Assembly (NCBI RefSeq): GCF_036014115.1
Contig: NZ_CP107913.1
Coordinates: 6,813,501-6,877,500 of the forward strand
Source of the DNA: Streptomyces sp. NBC_00448
GTDB taxonomy: Bacteria; Actinomycetota; Actinomycetes; Streptomycetales; Streptomycetaceae
Length of the DNA stretch: 64,000 nucleotides
Direction: 5' to 3'
The notes beneath the pieces were generated by a model. That model was not told the origin of the DNA. It made no database searches and saw only the letters and a list, made by a program, of their open reading frames with translations. Of the stretch, positions 50,082 through 59,798 are shown piece after piece. The stretch's first letter is position 1; every line of letters begins with the position of its first letter. The translations under genes were made by a program, and so were the position numbers.

Positions 50082-51473
50082 GTGAGCCGTTCCGCACACC
50101 CCGCCGGCCCCCGCCACGCCGATGTCCTGCCCGAAGGGCACTACGCCGGCCCGCCCGCCGACCTCAACTCCCTCGACCCGCGGATCTGGTCGCGCACCGT
50201 GACCCGTAACGCCGACGGCGTCGCGGAGGTCGCAGGGCTGGACGTACGCGACCTCGCCGCCGAGTACGGCACGCCCGCGTACTTCCTGGACGAGGCCGAC
50301 TTCCGGGCCCGGTGCCGCGCCTGGCGGTCGGCCTTCGGGCACGAGGCCGACGTGTTCTACGCCGGCAAGGCGTTCCTCTCCCGCGCCGTGGTGAAGTGGC
50401 TGCACGAGGAGGGCATGAACCTCGACGTCTGCTCGGGCACCGAACTCGCGGTGGCGCTGGCGGCGGGGATGCCCGCCGAGCGGATCGCGCTGCACGGCAA
50501 CAACAAGAGCTCCGCGGAGATCGAGCGGGCGGTGCGCGAGGGCGTCGGCCGGATCGTGCTGGACTCCTTCCAGGAGATCGCCCGGGTCGCCGCGGAGGCC
50601 ACCCGGCAGGGCCGCCGGCAGCGGGTGCAGATCCGGGTGACCGTCGGGGTCGAGGCGCACACCCACGAGTTCATCGCGACCGCGCACGAGGACCAGAAGT
50701 TCGGCATCGGCCTGGCCGACGGGCAGGCCGCCGAGGCGGTGCGCCGGGTGCTCCGGCTCGACAGCCTCGACCTGGTCGGCATCCACAGCCACATCGGCTC
50801 GCAGATCTTCGACATGGCCGGGTTCGAGGTGGCCGCCCGCCGGGTGGTGTCGCTGCTGGCCGAGGTCCGCGACGAGCACGGCGTGGAACTGCCGGAGATC
50901 GACCTCGGCGGCGGCCTGGGCATCGCGTACACCCCGGAGGACGACCCGCGCGAGCCGCAGGAGATCGCGAAGGCGCTCGGCGAGATCGTGGCGCGGGAGT
51001 GCGACGCGGCGCGGCTGACCCCGCCGCGGCTGTCGGTCGAGCCGGGCCGGGCGATCGTCGGGCCGACCGCGTTCACGCTCTACGAGGTCGGCACCATCAA
51101 GCCGCTCGACGGCCTGCGGACGTACGTCAGCGTCGACGGGGGCATGTCCGACAACATCCGCACCGCGCTCTACGACGCCGAGTACAGCGTCGCGCTGGTC
51201 TCGCGCACCAGCACCGCCGAGCCGATGCTGGCGCGGGTGGTCGGCAAGCACTGCGAGAGCGGGGACATCGTGGTCAAGGACGCGTTCCTGCCGGCCGACC
51301 TCGCGCCGGGGGACCTGATCGCGGTGCCCGCGACCGGGGCGTACTGCCGGGCGATGGCCAGCAACTACAACCACGCGCTGCGGCCGCCGGTGGTCGCGGT
51401 CGCGGACGGGCAGGCGCGGGTGATCGTCCGCCGCGAGACGGAGGAGGACCTGCTTCGCCTCGATGTCGGCTGA
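50082..51473 (+). CDS. lysA: Diaminopimelate decarboxylase
   Basis: 463 residues from GTG 50082. Converts meso-diaminopimelate to L-lysine with pyridoxal phosphate. Seen: Lys96 in VFYAGKAFLS (Schiff base), HGNNKSSAEIERAV, HSHIGSQIFDMAGF, IDLGGGLGIAYTPEDDP, SVEPGRAIVGPT (phosphate contact) and CESGDIVVKDAFLP (active-site Cys). Full length for the actinobacterial type with its long N-terminal extension. First of a biosynthetic block with hom, thrC and thrB. Confidence 0.96.
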   Translation: MSRSAHPAGPRHADVLPEGHYAGPPADLNSLDPRIWSRTVTRNADGVAEVAGLDVRDLAAEYGTPAYFLDEADFRARCRAWRSAFGHEADVFYAGKAFLSRAVVKWLHEEGMNLDVCSGTELAVALAAGMPAERIALHGNNKSSAEIERAVREGVGRIVLDSFQEIARVAAEATRQGRRQRVQIRVTVGVEAHTHEFIATAHEDQKFGIGLADGQAAEAVRRVLRLDSLDLVGIHSHIGSQIFDMAGFEVAARRVVSLLAEVRDEHGVELPEIDLGGGLGIAYTPEDDPREPQEIAKALGEIVARECDAARLTPPRLSVEPGRAIVGPTAFTLYEVGTIKPLDGLRTYVSVDGGMSDNIRTALYDAEYSVALVSRTSTAEPMLARVVGKHCESGDIVVKDAFLPADLAPGDLIAVPATGAYCRAMASNYNHALRPPVVAVADGQARVIVRRETEEDLLRLDVG

Positions 51474-52012
51474 CCCCTTGCGGGGGTGCCCCTGACCCTC
51501 CGGGGTGGGTGGTTCTGCCGGCTGAGGGACCACCTGTCGGTGGGCGGTTGCTCGCGCCGTTCCCCCCAGAGCCTCGCCTGTGCTTCGCCTGGGTGGGGGC
51601 GCCCGCGGCGGAGCCAGGGGGAGTGCCCCCACGCGCACCTGAGTGTGTGCGGGTCCCTCCGCGACGAGAGGGTCACCAGCAGGGGGTGCGGCAACCGCGC
51701 GCCAGGATGAGGCCGGCGCGGCAGCGGTGGGCTACCAGGGCGTGCGGAGACGGAAGTTGCGGTGGGCGCCGCCGGTTGCCCACGCAATTCGTGGAAGATC
51801 GCCGGGCGGGCGGAAGATCTCAAGGTTCGCCCGGGCGGTCTCGCGATCCGGACAGGGCGTGGATTCTCCCGTCCGGTGCGTGAGACTGGACTTTTCAACG
51901 AGGTACGGGCGCGCCCGCGCCCGACCGCGCGAGAGCCTGCTCGCGCAGCCCGGCCCGGCGGGATCGGCCGGACGGTTCGACGAGTGAGACGTTTGACGAG
52001 AGACGAGGTCGG
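51474..52012. other. Non-coding stretch between lysA and hom
   Basis: About 540 bases without a supported gene. 51480-51660 is a GC-rich block of a kind repeated between Streptomyces genes (GTTGCTCGCGCCGTTCCCC, CGCCTGTGCTTCGCCTGGG). The hom promoter and leader should be within 51900-52012. No riboswitch recognised. Confidence 0.45.
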
Positions 52013-53362
52013 ATGATGCGTACGCGTCCGCTGAAGGTGGCGCTCCTGGGGTGCGGTGTGGTCGGCTCCGAGGTCACGCGCATCATCACGACGCAGGCGG
52101 ACGACCTCGCCGCGCGGATCGGTGCCCCGATCGAGCTGGCCGGGATCGCGGTCCGCCGCCCCAACAAGGTGCGCGACGGCGTTCCCGCCGAACTGCTCAC
52201 CACCGATGCCACCGCGCTGGTCAAACGCGGCGACATCGACGTCGTGGTCGAGGTGATCGGCGGTATCGAGCCGGTCCGCACCCTGATCACCACCGCGTTC
52301 GAGCACGGCGCCTCGGTGGTCTCGGCGAACAAGGCGCTGCTCGCCGCCGACGGCGCGAGCCTGCACGCCAAGGCCGTCGAGCACGGTGTCGACCTGTACT
52401 ACGAGGCCGCGGTGGCCGGCGCGATCCCGCTGATCAGGCCGCTGCGCGAGTCGCTGGCCGGCGACCGGGTCAACCGGGTGCTGGGCATCGTCAACGGCAC
52501 CACCAACTTCATCCTCGACAAGATGGACTCCACCGGCGCCGGCTACAGCGAGGCGCTGGACGAGGCCACCGCGCTCGGTTACGCCGAGGCCGACCCCACC
52601 GCCGACGTGGAGGGCTTCGACGCCGCCGCGAAGGCGGCGATCCTGGCCGGCATCGCCTTCCACACCCGCGTCACCATCGACGACGTGCACCGCGAGGGCC
52701 TGACCGAGGTGACCGCCGCCGACATCGCCTCCGCGCGCAAGATGGGCTGCACGGTCAAGATGCTCGCGATCTGCGAGCGCAGCACCGACGGCCGCTCGGT
52801 CACCGCCCGAGTGCACCCGGCGATGATCCCGCTCAGCCACCCCCTCGCCTCGGTCCGCGAGGCGTACAACGCCGTCTTCGTCGAGGCGGAGGCGGCCGGC
52901 CGGTTGATGTTCTACGGTCCTGGCGCCGGTGGCGCGCCCACCGCCTCCGCCGTTCTCGGCGACCTGGTGACGGCCTGCCGCAACAAACTCGCCGCTACCA
53001 TCGGAGCAGGCGAGTCCGCGTACACGCGACTGCCGGTCAGCCCCATGGGGGATGTGGTCACCCGTTACCACATCAGCCTTGACGTGGCGGACAAACCGGG
53101 CGTCCTGGCTCAGGTCGCGACGGTGTTCGCCGAGCACGACGTGTCGATCGGCACGGTGCGCCAGCAGGGCAGGAACCAAGGCAGCGGCGACGACGCCGCC
53201 GTCGAGCAGAGCGGTGGCGGGCAGCGCGAGGGCGGCGAGGCATCGCTCGTCGTCGTCACCCACCGTGCGACGGACGCCGCCCTCTCGGCGACCGTCGCCA
53301 GTCTGCGCGAACTCGACACCGTACGCGGCGTGGCCAGCATCATGCGCGTGGAAGGGGAGTAG
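52013..53362 (+). CDS. hom: Homoserine dehydrogenase
   Basis: 449 residues; ATG 52013 or the adjacent ATG 52016, the latter better spaced from GAGG. Reduces aspartate semialdehyde to homoserine. NAD(P) fold VALLGCGVVGSEV, then VEVIGGIEPVRTLI, SANKALLAADGASLHAKA, GIVNGTTNFILDKM and YAEADPTADVEGFDAAAKAA with the conserved catalytic residues. C-terminal ACT domain (RYHISLDVADKPGVLAQVAT) senses threonine; inside it lies a 25-residue hydrophilic insertion (RNQGSGDDAAVEQSGGGQRE). Seven bases before thrC. Confidence 0.96.
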   Translation: MMRTRPLKVALLGCGVVGSEVTRIITTQADDLAARIGAPIELAGIAVRRPNKVRDGVPAELLTTDATALVKRGDIDVVVEVIGGIEPVRTLITTAFEHGASVVSANKALLAADGASLHAKAVEHGVDLYYEAAVAGAIPLIRPLRESLAGDRVNRVLGIVNGTTNFILDKMDSTGAGYSEALDEATALGYAEADPTADVEGFDAAAKAAILAGIAFHTRVTIDDVHREGLTEVTAADIASARKMGCTVKMLAICERSTDGRSVTARVHPAMIPLSHPLASVREAYNAVFVEAEAAGRLMFYGPGAGGAPTASAVLGDLVTACRNKLAATIGAGESAYTRLPVSPMGDVVTRYHISLDVADKPGVLAQVATVFAEHDVSIGTVRQQGRNQGSGDDAAVEQSGGGQREGGEASLVVVTHRATDAALSATVASLRELDTVRGVASIMRVEGE

Positions 53363-53369
53363 CACCGTT

Positions 53370-54461
53370 ATGAACGTCAAGGTCGACCAGCTCCGAATGT
53401 CCGGCACCCACCAGTGGCGGGGCATCATCGAGGAGTACCGCGACCGCCTGCCGGTGGGCGTGGACACCCCGGTGGTCTCGCTGCTGGAGGGTGGCACTCC
53501 GCTCGTGCCGGCCCAGGTGCTCTCCGAGCGCACCGGGTGCGACGTCCTGCTCAAGGTCGAAGGGGCCAACCCCACCGGGTCCTTCAAGGACCGCGGCATG
53601 ACCATGGCGATCTCCAAGGCGAAGGAGGCCGGCGCCCAGGCGGTCATCTGCGCCTCCACCGGCAACACCTCCGCCTCCGCCGCCGCGTACGCGGTACGGG
53701 CCGGGATGGTCTGCGCCGTGCTGGTGCCGCGGGGCAAGATCGCGCTCGGCAAGATGGGCCAGGCGCTGGTGCACGGCAGCCGCATCCTCCAGGTCGACGG
53801 CAACTTCGACGACTGCCTCGACCTCGCCCGCGGTCTCAGCGAGAAGTACCCGGTCGCGCTGGTCAACTCGGTGAACCCGGTGCGGATCGAGGGGCAGAAG
53901 ACCGCGGCGTTCGAGATCGTGGACGCGCTCGGCGACGCGCCCGACATCCATGTGCTCCCGGTGGGCAACGCGGGCAACATCACCGCGTACTGGAAGGGCT
54001 ACCGCGAATACGCCGCCGACGGCTTCGCCAGCCGCACACCGCGGATGTGGGGCTTCCAGGCGGCCGGTTCGGCCCCGATCGTCAACGGCGCGCCGGTGCG
54101 CGAGCCGCAGACCATCGCCACGGCGATCAGGATCGGCAACCCCGCGTCCTGGCAGCTCGCCGAGCAGGCCCGCGACGAGTCGGGCGGCCTCATCGAAGCG
54201 GTGACGGACCGTCAGATCCTCGCGGCCTACCGGCTGCTGGCCGGCAAGGAGGGCGTCTTCGTCGAGCCCGCCTCCGCCGCGTCCGTGGCCGGCCTGCTCA
54301 AGGCCGTGGACGAGGGCCGCGTCGATCCCGGCCAGCGCATCGTCTGCACGGTCACCGGGAACGGGCTCAAGGACCCCGACTGGGCCGTCGCCGGCGCCCC
54401 CCAGCCCATCACGGTCCCCGTCGACGCGGACGCCGCCGCGACGGAACTGGGCCTCGCCTGA
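53370..54461 (+). CDS. thrC: Threonine synthase
   Basis: 363 residues from ATG 53370 with AAGGGGAG ten bases upstream. Converts O-phosphohomoserine to threonine with pyridoxal phosphate. Lys73 in PTGSFKDRGMTMA binds the cofactor; ICASTGNTSASAAAYA and LPVGNAGNITAYWKGY are the phosphate-binding loops; EPASAASVAGLLKAV near the end. Class I bacterial type. Co-transcribed with hom. Confidence 0.96.
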   Translation: MNVKVDQLRMSGTHQWRGIIEEYRDRLPVGVDTPVVSLLEGGTPLVPAQVLSERTGCDVLLKVEGANPTGSFKDRGMTMAISKAKEAGAQAVICASTGNTSASAAAYAVRAGMVCAVLVPRGKIALGKMGQALVHGSRILQVDGNFDDCLDLARGLSEKYPVALVNSVNPVRIEGQKTAAFEIVDALGDAPDIHVLPVGNAGNITAYWKGYREYAADGFASRTPRMWGFQAAGSAPIVNGAPVREPQTIATAIRIGNPASWQLAEQARDESGGLIEAVTDRQILAAYRLLAGKEGVFVEPASAASVAGLLKAVDEGRVDPGQRIVCTVTGNGLKDPDWAVAGAPQPITVPVDADAAATELGLA

Positions 54462-54475
54462 ACCTGATGGACCAG

Positions 54476-54504
54476 GGAACCCCCTCCCCGGGCGGGGGTT
54501 CCTT
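54476..54504 (+). terminator. Terminator after thrC
   Basis: GGAACCCCC at 54476-54484 pairs perfectly with GGGGGTTCC at 54494-54502, loop TCCCCGGGC, then TT. Ends the hom-thrC transcript, so thrB has its own promoter. Confidence 0.85.
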
Positions 54505-55034
54505 GCGGAAGACGGCAACTCACCAGGGGCGGTGGGCATCGTCGCGGTGGACGGCAACTCACCAGGGGCGCGTGGGCGCCGTCGCGGAAGACGGCAACCA
54601 CCCAGGGGCGCGGGGAACCGCGCGACCGGCCACGGCGGTGGCGCGCCGGGCCCGCAGGCCCAGCCCCCGCGGCGAGCTCGCCGGACCACCGGCAGTGGTG
54701 GGCCGGTCGCGTAGTTCCCCGCGCCCCTACGGAGTTGCCGTCCTCCGCGACGGCGCCCCGCCCGGGCAAGGGGCACTGTCGTCCCGCGAAGCACCCCTCT
54801 GGCACCCCCTCCCCATAGGTCACTTCCGTAAGGGGCGCACGCCGCGAAGGCGACACGCATCACGCGCGGTCCGTGCGCCCTATGTCGCGGGGGAACCTTG
54901 TTTCGATAGGCTTACCCCAGCGGCGCAATCGCGCCGAGTTCCGGCTGATGCCGCCGCATCGCCATTTCCCGCCTCGCCGCCTGGCAACGGAGCCACGCCC
55001 GCAGGGCGTACGCACCAAGGAGATTCGTCGAACG
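54505..55034. other. Non-coding stretch upstream of thrB
   Basis: 530 bases with no gene. 54515-54640 has near-tandem words GGCAACTCACCAGGGGCG and GCGTGGGCGCCGTCGCGGAA, and 54690-54760 carries their inverted partners (CGCGCCCCTACGGAGTTGCC), so the stretch could fold into a long hairpin. The thrB promoter is probably at 54890-54920 (TTGTTTCGATAGGCTTAC-like). A long leader follows to ATG 55035. Confidence 0.5.
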
Positions 55035-55958
55035 ATGGCCGGTCCAGCGTTTCGCGCCGCCGCAGTACGAGTGCGCGTCCCCGCGACCAGCGCGAACCTC
55101 GGCCCGGGCTTCGACGCGTTCGGCCTCGCGCTGGGGTTGTACGACGACGTGGTGGTGCGCGTCGCCGACTCCGGTCTGCACGTGGACATCGCCGGTGAGG
55201 GTGCCGACACGCTGGCGCGCGACGAGAAACACCTGGTGGTCCGTAGCCTGCGCACCGCTTTCGACCTGCTCGGCGGCCAGCCGCGCGGCCTGGAGGTGGT
55301 CTGTGCGAACCGCATTCCGCACGGCCGCGGTCTGGGGTCGTCGTCCGCCGCCATCTGCGCGGGCATCATGGCCGCCCGCGCGGTGACGATAGGCGGCCCG
55401 GCGGGGCTGGACGACACGGCCCTGCTGGAGTTGGCCACCGAGATCGAGGGGCACCCCGACAACGTCGCGGCGTGTCTGATGGGCGGCTTCACCGTGGCCT
55501 GGACCGACGGCGGGGCCGCGCGGGCGGTCCGGATGGAGCCGGCCGGGTCGCTGGTTCCGGTGGTCTTCGTGCCGGGGGTGCCGGTGCTGACCGAGACCGC
55601 CCGCGGGCTGCTGCCCCGTACCGTTCCGCACGTCGACGCCGCGGTGAACGCGGGCCGGGCGGCGCTGCTGGTCGAGGCGTTGACCAGGCGCCCCGAGCTG
55701 CTGCTGCCCGCCACCGAGGACCGGTTGCACCAGGACTACCGGGCGCCGGCGATGCCGGAATCCCTCGCGCTGGTGAACCGTCTACGCGCGGAGGGCGTCC
55801 CTGCTGTCGTATCGGGTGCCGGGCCGACCGTGCTCGCGCTCACCGACGAGGGCGCCGCGGACAAGGTCTCCCGGCTCGCGGGTGACGGCTGGGCGGCCAA
55901 CCGCCTGGCGTTGGACGCCGCCGGGGCGAGTGTCCTGCCGCTCGCAGGTGGGCAGTGA
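55035..55958 (+). CDS. thrB: Homoserine kinase
   Basis: 307 residues from ATG 55035; AAGGAG lies 12 bases upstream. Phosphorylates homoserine to O-phosphohomoserine, the substrate of ThrC. GHMP kinase motifs: VPATSANLGPGFDAFGLAL (motif 1), PHGRGLGSSSAAICAGIMAA (ATP loop), and VSGAGPTVLAL (motif 3). Full length. Separated from thrC by a terminator and 573 bases. Confidence 0.96.
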   Translation: MAGPAFRAAAVRVRVPATSANLGPGFDAFGLALGLYDDVVVRVADSGLHVDIAGEGADTLARDEKHLVVRSLRTAFDLLGGQPRGLEVVCANRIPHGRGLGSSSAAICAGIMAARAVTIGGPAGLDDTALLELATEIEGHPDNVAACLMGGFTVAWTDGGAARAVRMEPAGSLVPVVFVPGVPVLTETARGLLPRTVPHVDAAVNAGRAALLVEALTRRPELLLPATEDRLHQDYRAPAMPESLALVNRLRAEGVPAVVSGAGPTVLALTDEGAADKVSRLAGDGWAANRLALDAAGASVLPLAGGQ

Positions 55959-56320
55959 CACGATTGCCGGTCGAAGAGAGGGGGAATATCTGTTGGACCG
56001 GGTAGTGTTAACCTCAAGCCAGCATTCGCCGCCCTTTGGGCGCGATGGGCTGTGTCCCCGCAGTGGGACCGCACTTTCTCCGGGAGCCTCCCACACCGTA
56101 TAGGCAGCCAGTCCGGGTCGGCCGGACAGCCTGTCCGGGAAGTGTCGAGCACGCTCCGGATTCGGTACGAGTTCTCTCCCGTGCCGAGAGCATCTATGTA
56201 TTTCTGCCGCCATCAGGCAGACCACCGCCCCGGGTCGAAGCAGCGGGAACGCCAGACCCGGTCAGCACGACCGGTCGCCGAGCCAGACAGGCCGACGCCC
56301 GCTCCAGGGAAGGACCCTTC
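55959..56320 (+). promoter_or_regulatory. Leader of rho
   Basis: 362 bases without a gene before the rho GTG. A promoter is likely near 55985-56020 (TGTTGGACCGGGTAGTGTTAACC). The transcript would then have a leader of about 300 bases. Long rho leaders are common because Rho limits its own synthesis, but I see no specific attenuator. Confidence 0.45.
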
Positions 56321-58369
56321 GTGAGCGACACCACCGATCTGATGGGCGTGCGCGCAGACAACACTGTCGCCGCGTCCGAAGCCGCCGCGCCTGCCACCGG
56401 TGCTGCCACGGCCGCACGGCGCCGCCGGTCCGGGACCGGCCTGGAGGGCATGGTCCTGGCCGAACTCCAGCAGGTCGCCGCAGGTCTCGGTATCAAGGGC
56501 ACCGCGCGGATGCGCAAGGGCCAGCTCATCGAGACGATCAAGGAGCGCCAGGCCGGCGGCGGTGCCGCCGCGGCCGAGAAGCCCGCCGCCGCCACCGGCG
56601 CGCCGGCCGAGAAGCCCAAGCGCCGCGCCACCTCGCGGGCCCGGCTGGAGCAGGCGGCGGAGTCCGCCGAGGCCCCCGCGGCCGCCGCACCGGCCGCGAA
56701 GGAGCCGAAGGAGGCGAAGCAGCAGCAGATCGAGATCCCCGGCCAGCCGGCCGGCGAGAAGGCGAAGGCTGCCGCTTCCGCGAGCGAGCGGGCGCAGGGC
56801 GAGCGCGGCGCCGACCGTGCCGCCGAGGCCGCTGCCGACAGCGCCGAGGGCCGTGAGGCCAAGGGCTCCGAGGCCAAGGGCGGCGACGCCAAGCAGCAGG
56901 GCGGCGGGGACGACCGCCAGGAGCGCCAGCGCGGCCAGCGCGGTGACCGCCGCGAGCGGCAGCGCGACCGCCAGCGCAACCGCGGCGAGGACGGCGGCGA
57001 GGGCCAGCAGAGCGGCGGCCAGAGCCGCCGGGACCGCCAGCAGCAGGGCGGCGGCCAGGGTGGCGGCCAGCAGCAGCACCAGGGCGCCCAGCACCAGCAG
57101 AGCGGCCCGCAGGACGACGACGAATTCGGCGAGGGCCGCGGCCGGCGCCGGGGCCGCTACCGCGACCGCCGTGGCCGTGGCCGCGGGCGCGAGGAGTTCG
57201 GTGGCGGCGGCGAGCCGCAGGTCGCCGACGACGATGTGCTGATCCCCGTCGCGGGCATCCTCGACATCCTCGACAACTACGCGTTCATCCGCACCTCGGG
57301 CTACCTGCCGGGGCCGAACGACGTGTATGTCTCGCTCGCCCAGGTCCGTAAGAACGGCCTGCGCAAGGGCGACCACGTCACCGGCGCGGTGCGCCAGCCC
57401 AAGGACGGCGAGCGGCGCGAGAAGTTCAACGCGCTGGTCCGCCTCGACTCCGCGAACGGCATGGGCGCCGACTCCGGCCGCGGCCGTCCGGAGTTCAACA
57501 AGCTCACCCCGCTGTACCCGCAGGACCGGCTCCGGCTGGAGACCGACCCGGGCGTGCTGACCACGCGGATCATCGACCTGGTCTCGCCGATCGGCAAGGG
57601 CCAGCGCGGCCTGATCGTCGCCCCGCCGAAGACCGGCAAGACGATGATCATGCAGGCGGTCGCCAACGCGATCACCACCAACAACCCCGAGTGCCACCTG
57701 ATGGTCGTCCTCGTCGACGAGCGGCCCGAAGAGGTCACCGACATGCAGCGCTCGGTGAAGGGCGAGGTCATCTCCTCGACCTTCGACCGGCCCGCCGAGG
57801 ACCACACCACCGTCGCCGAACTCGCCATCGAGCGGGCCAAGCGGCTGGTGGAGCTGGGCCACGACGTGGTGGTGCTGCTCGACTCCATCACCCGGCTGGG
57901 CCGCGCCTACAACCTGGCGGCGCCCGCCTCCGGCCGCATCCTGTCCGGTGGTGTCGACTCGACCGCGCTCTACCCGCCGAAGCGCTTCTTCGGTGCCGCG
58001 CGGAACATCGAGGACGGCGGCTCGCTGACCATCCTGGCCACCGCGCTGGTCGAGACCGGCTCGCGGATGGACGAGGTGATCTTCGAGGAGTTCAAGGGCA
58101 CCGGCAACATGGAGCTCAAGCTCGACCGGAAGCTCGCCGACAAGCGGATCTTCCCCGCGGTGGACGTCGACCCGTCCGGCACCCGCAAGGAGGAAATCCT
58201 CCTGGACCGCGAGGAGTTGGCGATCGTCTGGAAGCTGCGCCGGGTGCTGCACGCGCTCGACTCGCAGCAGGCGATCGAGCTGCTGCTGGACAAGATGAAG
58301 CAGACCAAGTCCAACGCCGAGTTCCTGATGCAGATCGCCAAGACCACCCCTGGCCAGAACAACGACTGA
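56321..58369 (+). CDS. rho: Transcription termination factor Rho
   Basis: 682 residues from GTG 56321. Rho_N helix-extended-loop at about 40-80 (LEGMVLAELQQVAAGLGIKG, TARMRKGQLIETIKERQ), then about 220 residues of disordered Ala/Lys/Glu then Arg/Gln/Gly/Asp-rich sequence (RQRDRQRNRGEDGGEGQQSG, RGRRRGRYRDRRGRGRGREE), the cold-shock-like RNA-binding domain (ILDILDNYAFIRTSGYLPGP) and the ATPase with Walker A PPKTGKT (Lys440) and VVLVDERPEEVTDMQRS. The insertion domain is typical of high-GC actinobacteria and adds RNA affinity. It unwinds RNA-DNA at Rho-dependent terminators. Confidence 0.97.
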   Translation: MSDTTDLMGVRADNTVAASEAAAPATGAATAARRRRSGTGLEGMVLAELQQVAAGLGIKGTARMRKGQLIETIKERQAGGGAAAAEKPAAATGAPAEKPKRRATSRARLEQAAESAEAPAAAAPAAKEPKEAKQQQIEIPGQPAGEKAKAAASASERAQGERGADRAAEAAADSAEGREAKGSEAKGGDAKQQGGGDDRQERQRGQRGDRRERQRDRQRNRGEDGGEGQQSGGQSRRDRQQQGGGQGGGQQQHQGAQHQQSGPQDDDEFGEGRGRRRGRYRDRRGRGRGREEFGGGGEPQVADDDVLIPVAGILDILDNYAFIRTSGYLPGPNDVYVSLAQVRKNGLRKGDHVTGAVRQPKDGERREKFNALVRLDSANGMGADSGRGRPEFNKLTPLYPQDRLRLETDPGVLTTRIIDLVSPIGKGQRGLIVAPPKTGKTMIMQAVANAITTNNPECHLMVVLVDERPEEVTDMQRSVKGEVISSTFDRPAEDHTTVAELAIERAKRLVELGHDVVVLLDSITRLGRAYNLAAPASGRILSGGVDSTALYPPKRFFGAARNIEDGGSLTILATALVETGSRMDEVIFEEFKGTGNMELKLDRKLADKRIFPAVDVDPSGTRKEEILLDREELAIVWKLRRVLHALDSQQAIELLLDKMKQTKSNAEFLMQIAKTTPGQNND

Positions 58370-58391
58370 CAGTAACCGCCAGGATCGGTCC

Positions 58392-58435
58392 GACCGCCCG
58401 CGTACCCCAGCTGACCTGGGGATACGCGGGCGGTC
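58392..58435 (+). terminator. Strong intrinsic terminator after rho
   Basis: GACCGCCCGCGTACCCCAG pairs with CTGGGGATACGCGGGCGGTC (one bulge), loop CTGAC, followed by GCGGTTTTCGG. Confidence 0.9.
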
Positions 58436-58625
58436 GCGGTTTTCGGCCCCCGTCGACTCCCCGTCGGCCCACTGCCCGCTCGCCCCTCGAATGGCGGCAC
58501 CCGCACCCCGGGCGCACGATGGAACGTCTGACGTTACGGACATTCCCGGCGTCGGGAGCCGCGGGGCCGCACACCGGACCCGCGGGACGCCTGACGCCGG
58601 ACGCTCAGGAAGCCGAGGTGCCGCC

Positions 58626-59798
58626 ATGCCGGACGAGCAGCAGCCGCGGACCGGCTCCAGCCCCAGCGGGGCGGGAGTGGCCCGCCGACGCCGCCGGCGC
58701 ACCCTGCACATCGTCGCCTGGACCGCGTCCGGAGTGGTGCTGCTCGGCGCGACCGGCGCCGGATACCTCTACCACCGGCTCAACGCGAACATCCACAGCG
58801 TCGACATCGACGGCGCCCTGGGCACCCACCGCCCGGCCCGGCTCGACAACGGCTCGATGGACATCCTGGTGCTCGGCTCGGACTCCCGCTCCGGCGCGAA
58901 CCGCGCGTACGGCCACGACAGCGGCACCGCGCGCTCCGACACCGCGATGATCGTGCACCTGGCCAAGGGCCACAAGACGGCCAGCGTGGTGAGCATCCCG
59001 CGCGACACCCTGGTGAACCGCCCGGCCTGCACCGGCGCCAAGGGGGCCGTCGAGCCGGCCGGGCAGCAGGTCATGTTCAACACCGCCTACGAGGTCGGCG
59101 GCCCGGCCTGCGCGGTCAAGACCGTCGAGCAGCTCACCGGGCTGCGGATGGACCACTACATCGAGGTCGACTTCACCGGCTTCAAGAACCTCGTCAACGA
59201 CCTCGGCGGGGTGCCGCTGACCACCACCAAGGCGATCCACGACGACAAGAGCCACCTGAACCTGACGGCCGGCACCCACACCCTCAACGGCGACCAGGCG
59301 CTCGGCCTGGTCCGCACCCGGCACGGCGTCGCCGACGGCAGCGACCTGGGCCGTATCCAGCTCCAGCAGGCGTTCATCAAGGCGCTGATCGACCGGATCG
59401 GCGGCCTGGGGCTGTTCAGCAGCCCGACGAAGCTGTTCTCGGTCGCCGACACCGCCACCAAGGCGGTCACCACCGACACCGGCCTCGGCTCGGTGAACAA
59501 GCTGACCGGGCTCGCCGAGAGCGTGCAGCACCTGCACTCCGGCGACGTGCACATGGTGACCCTGCCGGTGCGCTACGACCCCGCGAACCCCAACCGGGTC
59601 GAGCCGATCCAGTCGCAGGCCGACATCGTGTGGGCCGCGCTGCGCGCCGACAAGCCGATCCCGGCCGACGCCACGAAGGGCTCGGTCGCCGACCACGTGG
59701 ACGCCGGCAAGGTGGTCGGCGGCAAGGCCACGGCGCCGGCCGCTCCGAAGCCGTCGGGGTCGGCCAGCTCGAAGCCGTCGGGTCCGACCTCGCCGTAG
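58626..59798 (+). CDS. LytR-CpsA-Psr family protein
   Basis: 390 residues from ATG 58626. Cytoplasmic Arg-rich start (ARRRRRRTLHIVAW), one membrane segment (ASGVVLLGATGAGYLYHRL), then the LCP catalytic domain: MDILVLGSDSR, ARSDTAMIVHLAKGHKTASV, VSIPRDTLVNRP, and DHYIEVDFTGFKNLVNDLGG, with TRHGVADGSDLGRIQLQQAF. LCP enzymes transfer glycopolymers such as teichoic acids or arabinogalactan-like chains from lipid carriers to peptidoglycan outside the cell. The C-terminus is a Pro/Ser/Lys-rich tail. Acceptor and polymer unknown. Confidence 0.92.
   Translation: MPDEQQPRTGSSPSGAGVARRRRRRTLHIVAWTASGVVLLGATGAGYLYHRLNANIHSVDIDGALGTHRPARLDNGSMDILVLGSDSRSGANRAYGHDSGTARSDTAMIVHLAKGHKTASVVSIPRDTLVNRPACTGAKGAVEPAGQQVMFNTAYEVGGPACAVKTVEQLTGLRMDHYIEVDFTGFKNLVNDLGGVPLTTTKAIHDDKSHLNLTAGTHTLNGDQALGLVRTRHGVADGSDLGRIQLQQAFIKALIDRIGGLGLFSSPTKLFSVADTATKAVTTDTGLGSVNKLTGLAESVQHLHSGDVHMVTLPVRYDPANPNRVEPIQSQADIVWAALRADKPIPADATKGSVADHVDAGKVVGGKATAPAAPKPSGSASSKPSGPTSP

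Noticed and set aside
48621..51638. A 1005-codon open frame antisense to nrtL and lysA
   Set aside because: It mirrors two well-supported genes, has compositionally biased translation and no ribosome site.
51365..53983. An 872-codon antisense frame over hom
   Set aside because: Shadow of hom and thrC; the sense strand has complete catalytic motifs.
56213..58711. An 832-codon antisense frame over rho
   Set aside because: Leu/Ala/Gly-rich shadow of the repetitive Rho N-terminal region.
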